Shown piece after piece: positions 17,785-26,447 of a stretch of 64,000 nucleotides of DNA. Each line of letters begins with the position of its first letter. Position 1 is the first letter of the stretch. Under the pieces are notes generated by a model that did not search any database, had not been told where the DNA came from, and was given only the letters and a program-made list of their open reading frames with translations. Made by a program: the position numbers and the translations under genes. This stretch comes from Brachybacterium subflavum (GTDB lineage: Bacteria; Actinomycetota; Actinomycetes; Actinomycetales; Dermabacteraceae): positions 186,001-250,000 of the forward strand of contig NZ_VIGP01000005.1 of assembly GCF_009299795.1 (NCBI RefSeq), given 5' to 3'.

Positions 17785-18663
17785 TCACCCTGCCGAGCGC
17801 AGGACCTCCTCGAGCACCTCGCGGGTGCGCTCGGGCCGCTCGATCCAGGGGAAGTGGCCGGCGCCCTCGATGATGCGCTTGCGTCCGCGGCGCGCATGGG
17901 CGGCGAGCGCGGCGACGCTGGCGACCGGACGCGGATCGGCCAGCCCGTGGACGAACCACACGGGTGCCTCGATCCGCTCGAGGTCGGAGACGAGGGCGTC
18001 GTCGCCCACCGCCGGGTCGGCGGCCAGCAGCTGGTTCGCGCTGTGCTCGATGGTCAGGTCGACGGCGGCGAGGCGCTCGGCGCGCACGAGCCCGTCGGCG
18101 GTGTCGGCGAAGTCCGTGGCCCACTGCAGGGTGCGCCAGCGGACCTCCTGCTCCCAGGTGCGGCCCGACTGTCCGAGGGCGTCGAGCCGGGCGATCCCCT
18201 CGGTGATCCCGGCGGCCCGGCGCCGGCGGGTGCGCTCGGCGCGGAAGCCGGTGCGCCAGTCCCCGATGCCCGTGCCGCTGAGGACGCCGAGCGCCGCGAC
18301 GCGCTCGGGGTGCGCGCCCGCATAGGCGAGGGCGAGGGACGCGCCGAAGGAGTGGCCGACGACGATCCAGCGCTCATGGCCGCCGTGCCGCTCGTCGAGC
18401 GCGGCGCGCAGCTCCTCGAGGTCGGCGACGGAGCGCTTCACGGCCAGCTGCCCGTCGGGCACCGGCCGGGGCGTGCTGCGCCCGCATCCGCGCTGGTCGA
18501 AGCGGTGCACGAGCGTCTGGTCGGAGATCAGGGCGGCGAGGTCGCCGAGGTCGTCCCAGAGGCCCGGCCCACCGTGGACGAGCACGACGGGCGGATGCGC
18601 CCCGGCCTCGCCATCGGTCCAGGTGGCGAGCTCGGTGCCGTCGGCGAGGGGGATCATGCGCAT
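17785..18663 (-). CDS. alpha/beta hydrolase (proline iminopeptidase-like)
   Basis: A 292-residue hydrolase with the proline iminopeptidase/epoxide hydrolase layout: oxyanion motif HGGPG near residue 31, DQRGCGRS, the nucleophile elbow GHSFGAS, a cap domain at about 135-215, acid Asp in GLADPR, and His in GHFPW. The HGGPG and DQRGCG motifs favour the S33 peptidase group. A TACCGT box (18676-18671) lies 7 bases upstream of the ATG, so the transcript is probably leaderless. Substrate unknown. Confidence 0.85.
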   Translation of the reverse strand: MRMIPLADGTELATWTDGEAGAHPPVVLVHGGPGLWDDLGDLAALISDQTLVHRFDQRGCGRSTPRPVPDGQLAVKRSVADLEELRAALDERHGGHERWIVVGHSFGASLALAYAGAHPERVAALGVLSGTGIGDWRTGFRAERTRRRRAAGITEGIARLDALGQSGRTWEQEVRWRTLQWATDFADTADGLVRAERLAAVDLTIEHSANQLLAADPAVGDDALVSDLERIEAPVWFVHGLADPRPVASVAALAAHARRGRKRIIEGAGHFPWIERPERTREVLEEVLRSAG

Positions 18664-18822
18664 GGGGCCGACGGTATCGGGGCAGCCCGGCGCACCGGGC
18701 GAGGCCGAGGATCAGCGGACAGGAGACGTCCGCATCGGCGAGCAGAGTGTGGGCATGGCCGCGGAGCGACCCGGCTCCGGACCCGCCACTCCCCCACTCC
18801 CCGACCCACCCAGGAGCACACC

Positions 18823-19416
18823 ATGTACGCACCCGCCCAGGACACCGAGGTCGACGGCCTCGTCGGATACATCGACTCCCAGCTCGATGCGCTGCGCGCG
18901 AGCCTCCACGGCCTCACCGAGGAGCAGGCGCACGCGACGCCCTGCCGCAGCGCGCTCTCGGTGGGCGCACTGGTCAAGCACGCGATCTATGTGATGCGCG
19001 GGGCGAGCGGGCGGCTCACCGCGGGGCCCCGCCTGGATCCCCTCACCCAGGAGGGGTACGAGAAGTTCGCGGACAGCACGGTGCTCGGCGAGGACGAGTC
19101 GGCCGCGGCGCTGCTGCCCGTCTTCGACGCCGTGCGCGAGAACTACCTCGCCGCGCTGCGCGCGACCGATCCGGAGGCGCCCTCGCAGGAAGCGCCCGCC
19201 CCCTGGTTCGGGATCACCGAGCCCACGCCGATCCTGCAGCGCTACTACCTGGTCCATCAGGTCGAGGAGCTGGCCCGTCACGCGGGCCACGCGGAGATCA
19301 TCCGCGAGCAGATCGACGGGGTCACGATCCCCACGATCCTGATGAGCCTCGCCGGGCAGGACGCCAACGCGTTCTTCAGCCCCTATGCGGCGCCTGCCGG
19401 GACGATCACCGGCTGA
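18823..19416 (+). CDS. DinB family (DUF664) protein, possible mycothiol-dependent transferase
   Basis: A 197-residue four-helix-bundle protein of the DinB/DUF664 group. Putative metal ligands are His53 (LVKHAIY), His153 and His156 (ARHAGHAE). In actinobacteria several such proteins transfer mycothiol to electrophiles. The ATG at 18823 follows aggag. A second family member is at 43253-43810. The substrate is unknown. Confidence 0.82.
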   Translation: MYAPAQDTEVDGLVGYIDSQLDALRASLHGLTEEQAHATPCRSALSVGALVKHAIYVMRGASGRLTAGPRLDPLTQEGYEKFADSTVLGEDESAAALLPVFDAVRENYLAALRATDPEAPSQEAPAPWFGITEPTPILQRYYLVHQVEELARHAGHAEIIREQIDGVTIPTILMSLAGQDANAFFSPYAAPAGTITG

Positions 19417-19425
19417 GCCTGCGCG

Positions 19426-19734
19426 TCAGCGCCCCTCGCCGCCGAGGCGGTGCATCTCGGCCTGGATCCGGTCCTCGCTCACCCCGCGCCCGAAGACGCC
19501 GAGCACCTGCCAGAGCAGGCCGATGCCCCAGAAGGCGATCGGGAAGAAGGGCCAGAAGAAGCCGCCGCCGTTGCGCGCCCAGAACACCACGAGCATGCCG
19601 TTGACCACGACGTACACGGCGAGGCTCATGATCAGGCTGCGGCGGGCGTGGAGGCGGTCGATCGCGCGGCGGCGCAGGTCCGCCTCGCCGGCGCCTTCGG
19701 CGGGGGCGTCGAAGCTGTCCTGGTAGCGGTGCAT
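19426..19734 (-). CDS. 2TM domain-containing membrane protein
   Basis: A 102-residue protein with two hydrophobic helices (about 34-52 and 59-80) separated by an aromatic GGGFFWPFFP turn, preceded by an amphipathic Arg-rich helix RRRAIDRLHARR. This is the small 2TM domain found alone or fused to kinases and transcription factors. It converges on the DinB gene with a 9-base gap. Function unknown. Confidence 0.75.
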   Translation of the reverse strand: MHRYQDSFDAPAEGAGEADLRRRAIDRLHARRSLIMSLAVYVVVNGMLVVFWARNGGGFFWPFFPIAFWGIGLLWQVLGVFGRGVSEDRIQAEMHRLGGEGR

Positions 19735-19862
19735 CGTGATCCTCCTCGGTCGGCGCCGTCGTCGGCGCGTTCGCTGTCGATGTCCTCGACGCTAGGCGCG
19801 GGCGGGCCGCGCTCCCCCTGACAGCTGTCACGTCCGCGCCGGGACATCGCTCCGGGTATCCG

Positions 19863-19940
19863 CCCGTCGGCCCCGTCGGCCCCGTCGACCCCGTCGACCC
19901 CGAAAAGCCATTGCCCGGGGCGAGCACCGATCCGTAGCGT
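19863..19940 (+). promoter_or_regulatory. SDR promoter preceded by a 9-bp tandem repeat
   Basis: The unit cccgtcggc/cccgtcgac is repeated 4.3 times at 19863-19901. It is followed by -35 TTGCCC (19911-19916), an 18-base spacer and -10 TAGCGT (19935-19940). The SDR ATG is 7 bases further on, giving a leaderless message. The same 9-mer, inverted, is repeated inside the gene ending at 33837. Confidence 0.55.
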
Positions 19941-19947
19941 CCGCCCC

Positions 19948-20784
19948 ATGACCTTCACGCCCATGACCTCGGAGTCCGCCGCCCCCGCCGCACGCGTCCA
20001 CCAGAACTCCGAGGACCTCCCCCTGCCCCGAGCCGCGCTGGTGACGGGCGTCGGACGCCGCCGCGGGATCGGCGCCGCGATCGCCCGCGCGCTCGCCGAG
20101 GACGGCTTCGACCTCGCCCTGAGCTTCTCCGACGACTACGACCGGCGCGTGAACGCCGAGCCCTCCGATGTCGAGGTCCTCGCCGAGGAGCTGCGCGGGC
20201 TCGGGCGGCGCGTCGTGCTCGTCGCCGGGGACCTCGCCGATCCCACCGAGCCGCCGCGGATCCTCGCCGCGGCCGCCGCCGGGCTCGGCCGCCTCGGCGT
20301 GCTCGTCATGTGCCACTGCGAGTCGGTGGACTCGGCGATCCTGGACACCACCGTGGAGAGCTTCGACCGCCACTATGCGGTGAACGTGCGCGCGAGCTGG
20401 CTGCTGCTGAAGGCCTTCGCCGAGCAGGTGGAGGTCGGCGCGGACACCCCCGGCGGCGCGGTCGTCGCCCTGACCAGCGACCACACCGCGCATAACCTGC
20501 CCTACGGGGCGACCAAGGGGGCGCTGGACCGGCTCGTCCTCGCCGGCACGCACGAGCTCGCCGATCGCGGCATCCGCACCAACGTCGTGAACCCCGGTCC
20601 GATCGACACCGGCTGGATGGACGACGCCGTGCGGGAGGCCGGCGCCGCCCAGACCCCGGGCGGGGCGCTCGGCGACCCGAGCACCGTCGCGGACCTCGTG
20701 CGCTTCCTGGTCTCGCCGCGCGGCGGATGGATCCGCGGGCAGCTGCTGCTGTCCAACGGAGGGTTCGCGACACCCGCCGTGTGA
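19948..20784 (+). CDS. SDR family oxidoreductase
   Basis: A 278-residue short-chain dehydrogenase with about 25 extra N-terminal residues. The glycine motif is TGVGRRRGIGAA (33-44). The catalytic residues are Ser177, Tyr186 and Lys190 (YGATK), and the NPGPIDTGW loop follows. Basic residues after the glycine motif suggest NADPH use. It resembles 3-oxoacyl-ACP reductase-like SDRs; substrate unknown. The leaderless ATG at 19948 has a good promoter; an in-frame ATG at 19963 cannot be excluded. Confidence 0.87.
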   Translation: MTFTPMTSESAAPAARVHQNSEDLPLPRAALVTGVGRRRGIGAAIARALAEDGFDLALSFSDDYDRRVNAEPSDVEVLAEELRGLGRRVVLVAGDLADPTEPPRILAAAAAGLGRLGVLVMCHCESVDSAILDTTVESFDRHYAVNVRASWLLLKAFAEQVEVGADTPGGAVVALTSDHTAHNLPYGATKGALDRLVLAGTHELADRGIRTNVVNPGPIDTGWMDDAVREAGAAQTPGGALGDPSTVADLVRFLVSPRGGWIRGQLLLSNGGFATPAV

Positions 20785-20835
20785 GGCTCCCCGGCCCCGC
20801 CCCGGTCGCGGGGGCGCAGGACGGGCAGCGGAGAC

Positions 20836-20879
20836 TATGCTCGCCCCGGCGCCGAGAAGGTGTCCCGTCACCCGGACAC
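20836..20879 (+). promoter_or_regulatory. permease -10 box and leader inverted repeat
   Basis: A TATGCT box (20836-20841) precedes a leader of about 75 bases. The leader contains gtgtcc-n8-ggacac (20860-20879), which could form a small stem-loop or bind a regulator. No known riboswitch pattern was recognised. Confidence 0.35.
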
Positions 20880-20923
20880 TCATCGCGCCCCTCCTCCGCC
20901 CCCGCCAGAGAAGAGCACCCGGC

Positions 20924-22462
20924 ATGACCCAGATCGGCCCCGACGGCAGCACGCGCTTCGCCGAGGAGCAGAACCAGGTGCTGCATCGGACGCTCGGGCG
21001 CTTCGACATCGTGTTCATCGTGGTCTCGGCCGTCGTCGGCCTCGAGATGCTCGGCTCGGTGTCCTCTCAGGGACCGGAGACCTTCACCTGGCTGGTCTTC
21101 CTGATCATCGTCTTCCTCGTCCCCTACGCGCTGATCTTCGCCGAGACCGGCTCCGCGTTCGTGGGCGAGGGCGGCGTGTACCTGTGGGTGCGGCAGGCCT
21201 TCGGGCGACCCGCCGCGGCCGTGGCCTCGGCGTTCACCTGGATCACGCAGCCCGTGTGGGTGGGCGGGTCGATGGCCTTCCTGTGCGCGGAGGCCGCCCG
21301 CGAGCACCTCGTGCACTTCACCGAGGGCTCCGCCGCCGACTACGCCTTCAAGACCGCCTTCATCTGGATCACCGTGCTCGCGGCGATCCTCTCCCTCAAG
21401 CGCGCGAAGTGGATCCCGACCATGGGCGCGGTCTGCAAGATCGTCTTCCTCGCCCTGTTCATCCTCACCGCGGCCGTCTATGCGGCCGAGCACGGCATCC
21501 AGCACCTCGCGATCGGCGACTTCTCCCCCACCGTCACCGGGTTCATCACCCTCACGCCGCTGCTGCTGTTCGCGTTCCTGGGCTTCGAGTCCGGGTCCAG
21601 CGCCTCGGGCGAGATGAAGAACGCGGAGAAGGACGTCGCCTTCTCCGTGCTGCGCTCCTCGGCGATGGCGGGCGTGCTCTACCTGATCCCGGTCTTCACG
21701 ATCCTGCTGGTCATCCCCCACTCCGACATCGACGGCGTCTCCGGCCTGCTGCGCGCGGTCGCGACCGTGTTCTCCGTCTACGGGCCCGCGGCCCCCGTCG
21801 TGCTCACCGCGGCCGTCGCCCTGTTCCTGCTCGCGAACATCGGCCAGGGCGCGGCGTGGATGATCATGTCCGACCGCATGCAGGCGATCGCCGCGGCCGA
21901 CGGCTCCTTCTTCGGCGGCTTCTTCGGGACGTTCCACCGGAGCCTGGGCACGCCGATCCGCGTGAACCTGCTCTCCGGCACCGTCGCGACGGTGTTCATG
22001 ATCGCCGCGATGCAGCTGACCGGCTCGAGCGCGGCGCTGTTCGACGTGGTGCTCTCGGTCGCGATCACCACCTACCTGTTCAGCTACCTGCTGGTGATCC
22101 CGGCGGCCGTGCGCCTGCGCCTGCGCTTCCCGGACCAGCCGCGCCCCTTCCGCGTGCCCGGCCCGAACGGCGTGTTCGTGGCGCTGGGCGTCGTGACCAC
22201 GGCCTTCGTCGCGCTCGGCTCCTGGGTCTCCGTGTTCCCGGGGACCCTGGAGACCCTGCTGGGCGTCCCCTACGACTTCTCGAGCGCCATGGGCGTGCCC
22301 TACGCGGCCTTCGAGGCGCTCACGCTCGGCACGATCGTCTTCATCATCGCGATCGCCCTCATCGGCTTCGTCGCCGGCCGCGGCCTGCGCCGCGAGACCG
22401 TCGCGGCGGAGTCGGTCGGGTCCCGTTCTGAAGGGGCGGAGCGCTCCGAGATCACCCGCTGA
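20924..22462 (+). CDS. APC family amino acid permease (glutamate/GABA antiporter-like)
   Basis: A 512-residue carrier with 12 or more hydrophobic segments. It starts with a soluble stretch ending TLGRFDIVFIVVSAVVGLEMLG. The segment ETGSAFVGEGGVYLWVRQAFG matches the APC group close to GadC-type glutamate/GABA antiporters. The ATG at 20924 follows an agagaagag ribosome site; an in-frame upstream ATG at 20837 overlaps the -10 box. The final 11 bases overlap the end of the convergent protease gene. The exact amino acid is not known. Confidence 0.87.
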   Translation: MTQIGPDGSTRFAEEQNQVLHRTLGRFDIVFIVVSAVVGLEMLGSVSSQGPETFTWLVFLIIVFLVPYALIFAETGSAFVGEGGVYLWVRQAFGRPAAAVASAFTWITQPVWVGGSMAFLCAEAAREHLVHFTEGSAADYAFKTAFIWITVLAAILSLKRAKWIPTMGAVCKIVFLALFILTAAVYAAEHGIQHLAIGDFSPTVTGFITLTPLLLFAFLGFESGSSASGEMKNAEKDVAFSVLRSSAMAGVLYLIPVFTILLVIPHSDIDGVSGLLRAVATVFSVYGPAAPVVLTAAVALFLLANIGQGAAWMIMSDRMQAIAAADGSFFGGFFGTFHRSLGTPIRVNLLSGTVATVFMIAAMQLTGSSAALFDVVLSVAITTYLFSYLLVIPAAVRLRLRFPDQPRPFRVPGPNGVFVALGVVTTAFVALGSWVSVFPGTLETLLGVPYDFSSAMGVPYAAFEALTLGTIVFIIAIALIGFVAGRGLRRETVAAESVGSRSEGAERSEITR

Positions 22463-23381
22463 TCCCGTCCCTCTCCCGTCGGCCGACGGGCCCGAGCATC
22501 CTCCCGCGCCGCACCGCGAGGACCAGCATCACCAGCCCCGCGGCGAGCCCGACGAGCACGGTGACGAGCGAGCCCTCGATGCCCATCGAGCCGCCCGTCA
22601 GCCACGTCGGCCCGTGGATGTCGGCGATGAGCAGGCCGTTCTGCCGCCCGGTGCCGGAGACGTCGGAGGAGAACACGCCCGCCTGCACCGTGTTCCAGGC
22701 GATGTGGATGCCGATCGCGAGCCACAGCCGGCGCGTGAGCAGATAGGCGGCGCCCAGCAGGATCCCCGCCTCGATCACGAGGCCCAGTGCGCTGACCGGG
22801 CTCGCGCCCGCATTGGTGAGATGGATGAGCCCGAAGACGATCGAGGTGAGCGCGAGCGCACCCCAGCTGCCCATCCAGGCGTCGATGAGCCGCAGCAGGA
22901 TGCCGCGGAAGAAGATCTCCTCGAGGAAGCCGGCGCCGATGCCGATCGCGAGCGGCAGGAGAAGCTGCGGGGAGGGCGAGAGCCCGGTAACCCGGTAGCC
23001 GCCGAGCAGCGCGATGAGGGCGACGCTCAGCGCGATCAGCGCGGTGCCGACGACGAGGCCGATGGCGAGCTCCGCGAGCTTCCCGCGTCCGTGCAGGGCC
23101 AGGCCCGGGCTGGCGCCGACGGGACCGACGATCAGCAGGAAGCCGCCGACGCCGATCGCCGAGCCGGCGACCGCGCCGAGCAGGAGCGCCCAGGGTGCGG
23201 GCCCGGAGGCGATGTCGTGGCCCGCGAGGGCGGTGACGATCAGCGCGAGCGCCATCATCGCGGCCTCCGCGACGAGGAACAGGAGGACGCCGAGGACCAG
23301 CTGGAGCCAGCGCCGGCGGTCGCTGCGGTCGACCATGCGCGGGGCCGGCGGCGGGGTGGAGGAGCTCATGGCGCCGATCAT
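22452..23381 (-). CDS. CPBP family intramembrane glutamic endopeptidase (Abi/CAAX-like)
   Basis: A 309-residue membrane protein with about eight segments. The CPBP motifs are intact: Glu154-Glu155-x3-Arg159 (EEIFFR), then His187 (FGLIHLTN), and His226-x3-Asn230 (HIAWN). These form the catalytic site of Rce1-like proteases, which process prenylated proteins, bacteriocins or immunity factors. An internal ATG at 23369 is an alternative start. It is convergent with the permease and overlaps it by 11 bases. Confidence 0.87.
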   Translation of the reverse strand: MIGAMSSSTPPPAPRMVDRSDRRRWLQLVLGVLLFLVAEAAMMALALIVTALAGHDIASGPAPWALLLGAVAGSAIGVGGFLLIVGPVGASPGLALHGRGKLAELAIGLVVGTALIALSVALIALLGGYRVTGLSPSPQLLLPLAIGIGAGFLEEIFFRGILLRLIDAWMGSWGALALTSIVFGLIHLTNAGASPVSALGLVIEAGILLGAAYLLTRRLWLAIGIHIAWNTVQAGVFSSDVSGTGRQNGLLIADIHGPTWLTGGSMGIEGSLVTVLVGLAAGLVMLVLAVRRGRMLGPVGRRERDGISG

Positions 23382-23456
23382 GGACCCGCGGAGCGCCCGC
23401 GTCCCGGTCTCAGCCGGAATCGTCGGGGCTGCGGGCCGGGCGGAGTCGGGTCGGCC

Positions 23457-23675
23457 CTACTCCTCGTCGTCCCGGGCGGGGGCGTCGAGGGTGATGGTGC
23501 CGCTGTCCAGGAAATCGGCGTCGTCGCGCGGATCGACCTGGCTCGAGCTCTCGGCCTCGGCGACCTCCTCGATGCCCTCGTCGGCCCGGGACCAGGGGAA
23601 GGCGGCGGTGGGCGGCAGGGACGAGATCGCCCCGCGCCGCAGAGGGCTGCGCGAGTCCTCCTCGGTCATGGGCAT
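23457..23675 (-). CDS. small acidic hypothetical protein
   Basis: A 72-residue, strongly acidic, low-complexity protein (Asp/Glu-rich second half, ending APARDDEE) with no recognisable domain. A good ggagagg ribosome site 3 bases before the ATG at 23675 argues that it is translated. It lies alone between the CPBP gene and the fructosamine kinase. Function unknown; it may be disordered. Confidence 0.5.
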   Translation of the reverse strand: MPMTEEDSRSPLRRGAISSLPPTAAFPWSRADEGIEEVAEAESSSQVDPRDDADFLDSGTITLDAPARDDEE

Positions 23676-23739
23676 GTCCTCTCCGACGTCGGCGGGGGGC
23701 GGGCTGCTGCCCCGCTCTCCACCGTACGGCGTCAGCCCT

Positions 23740-23769
23740 TCGACGTCCGCGCGCCGCCGTGCCTACGGT
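23740..23769 (+). promoter_or_regulatory. leaderless promoter of the fructosamine kinase gene
   Basis: -35 TCGACG (23740-23745), an 18-base spacer and -10 TACGGT (23764-23769); the ATG at 23776 follows 6 bases later without a ribosome site. The same -35, spacing and nearly the same -10 recur upstream of the YccF gene (28454-28483). Confidence 0.6.
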
Positions 23770-23775
23770 GGCGGC

Positions 23776-24564
23776 ATGGCTGATTTCGTGAAGCAGCGTC
23801 CCGGTGCCCCGCAGGGCTTCTTCGCCGCCGAGGCGGCGGGCCTCGCCTGGCTCGCCGCGGCGCGCGCGGTGCCCGTCGTCGAGGTGCTCGAGGAGGGCGA
23901 GGACCATCTGCGCCTCGAGCGCCTCGAATCCGTGCGGCCCTCTCCCGAGGACGCCCGCACCTTCGGCGAGCGCCTGGCCCATCTGCACGACGCGGGCGCC
24001 GAGGGGTTCGGCGCCGCCCCCTCGGACACCTCGTGGTTCGGGCCGCTCGAGTCGCCGTTCGAGCTGCCGACCACCGCCCGCGGGGACTTCGCGACCTTCT
24101 GGGTGCAGGACCGTCTGGAGCCGCTCGCGCGGCGCGCATCCCGGCAGCTCGGGGCCGACGGCACGGCGGAGGTCTCCCGCGCGATCGAGGCGATCGGCGC
24201 GGGCGCCTTCGACGGGGTCTCGGGCACCGGGAGGGAGGCGCCCTCGCGCGTGCACGGCGACCTGTGGTCGGGGAACCTGATGTGGACCTCGTCGGGCGGG
24301 ACGCTCATCGACCCCTCCGCGCACGGGGGCCACCGGCTCGAGGACCTCGCGCTGCTCACGCTGTTCGGCGCGCCCCACCTCGACGCGATCCTCGCGGGCT
24401 ACGAGGCCGCGCATCCGATGCCCAGGGGTTGGCGCGAGGACCTGCCCGCGCACCTGTTCTTCGCTCTGCTCGCGCACGTGGTGCTGTTCGGCGGCGGATA
24501 CGCGGCCGAGAGCGTGCGCACGGCCGCGCAGATCACCGAGCGCGCCCGGGATCTCGCGGGCTGA
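23776..24564 (+). CDS. fructosamine kinase family protein
   Basis: A 262-residue protein of the FN3K/aminoglycoside-phosphotransferase fold. The catalytic loop is His160-Gly-Asp162-Leu-Trp-Ser-Gly-Asn167 and the metal-binding Asp179 lies in LIDPSAHGGH. These residues fit an active kinase. Members phosphorylate ketosamines on glycated proteins or amino acids and start deglycation. An in-frame reading to the left has no support. The leaderless promoter at 23740-23769 fixes the start. Confidence 0.9.
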   Translation: MADFVKQRPGAPQGFFAAEAAGLAWLAAARAVPVVEVLEEGEDHLRLERLESVRPSPEDARTFGERLAHLHDAGAEGFGAAPSDTSWFGPLESPFELPTTARGDFATFWVQDRLEPLARRASRQLGADGTAEVSRAIEAIGAGAFDGVSGTGREAPSRVHGDLWSGNLMWTSSGGTLIDPSAHGGHRLEDLALLTLFGAPHLDAILAGYEAAHPMPRGWREDLPAHLFFALLAHVVLFGGGYAAESVRTAAQITERARDLAG

Positions 24565-24598
24565 GCGCGCGGCGGGACGTCCCCCTCACCTCCGCCCC

Positions 24599-25432
24599 TC
24601 ACACCCGCGCGAGGATCTCCCCGTGCAGAAGCACGAACCAGCCGGCGGGGTCCTCGGCCCAGCGCTTCCAGTCGGCGCCGATGGCGGCGAGCTCGTCCTG
24701 CGTCGCGCGGCCCTCGTCCAGCAGCTGGCGGGCGACGGCGCCCGCGGTGATCCGCTGCGAGGAGGACCCGGCCCAGAAGGCACGATCGGCGGGCGTCGCG
24801 TAGCACCAGGTGCCCGCACCGGGCTCCACGTCGGAGAGGCCGGCCTCGAGGGACCAGCCCAGCAGACGGCGGCCGGCGTCGGGCGTGCCGCCGTTGGAGA
24901 CCATGGCCTCGATGAACAGCTCGCGCCAGCGGTCGAGCCCCGGCAGCTCCGGATACCAGCGGAACGCCCCGTAGTCGGCCTCGCGGGCGGAGACGATCCC
25001 GCCGGGCGCGGTCACGCGGCGCATCTCGGAGAGCACCTGCACCGGATCGGCGACGTGGTGGAGCACCTGGTGGGTGTGGGCGACGTCGAAGGCCGCGTCC
25101 TCGAGGGGCAGGCGGTGGGCGTCGGCCGCGCGGACGTCCACGCCCTCGAGGCCCTGCCGGGCGAGCTCGTCGGCCGTGATGCGGGCGGACTCCTCGGAGA
25201 CCTCGATCGCGGTGACGTTCTCGGGGCCGACGATCCGCGCGAGGTCCGCGGTGATGGTGCCCGCGCCGCTGCCGACGTCGAGCAGCCGCATGCCCTCGCG
25301 CAGGTGCGGGAGCAGGTGGGCCGCCGAGTTCTCCGCGGTGCGGTTGCGGTGGGAGGAGAGCACCGCGTCCTCATAGCCGTGGGTGTAGTGGTGCTCGTGC
25401 TCGGGATGCTCGTGGCCGGGGTGCTCGCTCAT
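24599..25432 (-). CDS. class I SAM-dependent methyltransferase with His-rich N-terminus
   Basis: A 277-residue methyltransferase. The SAM motif I is LLDVGSGAGTITADLA (about 50-65), followed by the acidic residue in AIEVSE and DAHRLPLEDAAFDVAH with HQVLHH, as in UbiE/Methyltransf_11 proteins. The first 18 residues include seven His (EHPGHEHPEHEHH), a possible metal-binding tail. Its ATG overlaps the stop of the upstream EamA gene as ATGA (25429-25432), so translation is coupled. The substrate is unknown; the pair suggests modification and export of one compound. Confidence 0.88.
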   Translation of the reverse strand: MSEHPGHEHPEHEHHYTHGYEDAVLSSHRNRTAENSAAHLLPHLREGMRLLDVGSGAGTITADLARIVGPENVTAIEVSEESARITADELARQGLEGVDVRAADAHRLPLEDAAFDVAHTHQVLHHVADPVQVLSEMRRVTAPGGIVSAREADYGAFRWYPELPGLDRWRELFIEAMVSNGGTPDAGRRLLGWSLEAGLSDVEPGAGTWCYATPADRAFWAGSSSQRITAGAVARQLLDEGRATQDELAAIGADWKRWAEDPAGWFVLLHGEILARV

Positions 25433-26376
25433 GGGCGGGACGCTACGCCCGCCTCCTCCGGCTCGGGCTCTGGTCTCGGCATCCGAGGATCCTGGTCCGG
25501 CGCGGCCCGCCGCCGCGGCGCCCACGAGGCCAGCAGCACGCCGCCGACCACGAGCACGCCGCCGGCCAGCTCGAGCGGGGCGACGCCCTGGGAGAGCACG
25601 ATCCAGGCCGCGCTCATCCCCACCACGGGCACGAGCATCGAGAACGGGGCGACGGAGCCGGCGGGGTGGCGGGACATCAGCCAGCTCCAGATCCCCGAGG
25701 CGAGCAGCGTCGCGATGACGACCGTGTACAGCAGGCCCAGGATCGCGAGCAGGCCGCGACCGGTCAGGAGCCCGTCGCCCGAGGCGGCGATGCGCTGCGG
25801 CCCCTCGATGACGAGGGAGAGCAGGAGGGTCGGGATCGGCGGGATCACGGACATCCAGAGCACGAGGCGCAGGGGCTGCGTGGAGCGGGCCTCGCGCGTG
25901 CAGATGTTGCCGATCGCCCAGCCGAGGCCGGCGAGCAGGGTGAGCACGAACGGCCAGATCGAGGCGTTCTCCGCGCGGTGCCAGCCGACGACGGCCAGCC
26001 CCAGCACGGCCACGCCGATCCCGATCCCGGCGCGCCGCCCCAGCGACTCGCGGGTGAACAGCACCCCGAGCAGCACCGTGAACGGGGCCGACGCCTGCAG
26101 CACGAGGGAGGCGAGTCCCGCGGGCATGCCCAGGGTCATCGCGATGTAGAGCAGGGAGTACTGGGCGACGCCGAAGCCGAGCCCGTATCCCAGCAGCCAG
26201 CGCAGCGGCACCTGCGGCGGGCGCACCAGCAGCACCGTGGGGATCGCGATGAGGGCGAAGCGCAGGGCGACCAGGAACAGCGGCGGGAACTGGGCGAGGG
26301 AGGCGTCGATCGCGAGGAAGTTGATCCCCCAGATCGCGGCGACGGCGATCGCGAGGAGGCGGTGGCGGCGCGGCAT
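25429..26376 (-). CDS. EamA/DMT superfamily transporter
   Basis: About 315 residues, ten hydrophobic segments in two EamA halves. The first segment is [21 protein letters not shown], which places the likely start at 26376; in-frame ATGs at 26391 and 26430 are possible. Its stop overlaps the methyltransferase start by 4 bases. It is divergent from a LysR gene that may control it. Members export amino acids, purines or drugs. Confidence 0.85.
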   Translation of the reverse strand: MPRRHRLLAIAVAAIWGINFLAIDASLAQFPPLFLVALRFALIAIPTVLLVRPPQVPLRWLLGYGLGFGVAQYSLLYIAMTLGMPAGLASLVLQASAPFTVLLGVLFTRESLGRRAGIGIGVAVLGLAVVGWHRAENASIWPFVLTLLAGLGWAIGNICTREARSTQPLRLVLWMSVIPPIPTLLLSLVIEGPQRIAASGDGLLTGRGLLAILGLLYTVVIATLLASGIWSWLMSRHPAGSVAPFSMLVPVVGMSAAWIVLSQGVAPLELAGGVLVVGGVLLASWAPRRRAAPDQDPRMPRPEPEPEEAGVASRP

Positions 26377-26413
26377 GGGTCCACGGTGCATCCACACTCG
26401 CTTCAACACAATC

Positions 26414-26441
26414 GCAGAGTTCTGCACCATCGTTGTAGCGT
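26414..26441. promoter_or_regulatory. LysR-EamA divergent control region
   Basis: The dyad gcaga-gt-tctgc (26414-26425) lies between the two divergent genes, and TAGCGT (26436-26441) is 6 bases before the LysR ATG. The arrangement fits a LysR-type binding site with autoregulation. No good -35 was found for either direction. Confidence 0.4.
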
Positions 26442-26447
26442 GGCTGC

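Noticed and set aside
22452-23381. Phage-abortive-infection (Abi) system
   Set aside because: CPBP proteins carry the historical Abi label, but there is no partner toxin or defence neighbour.
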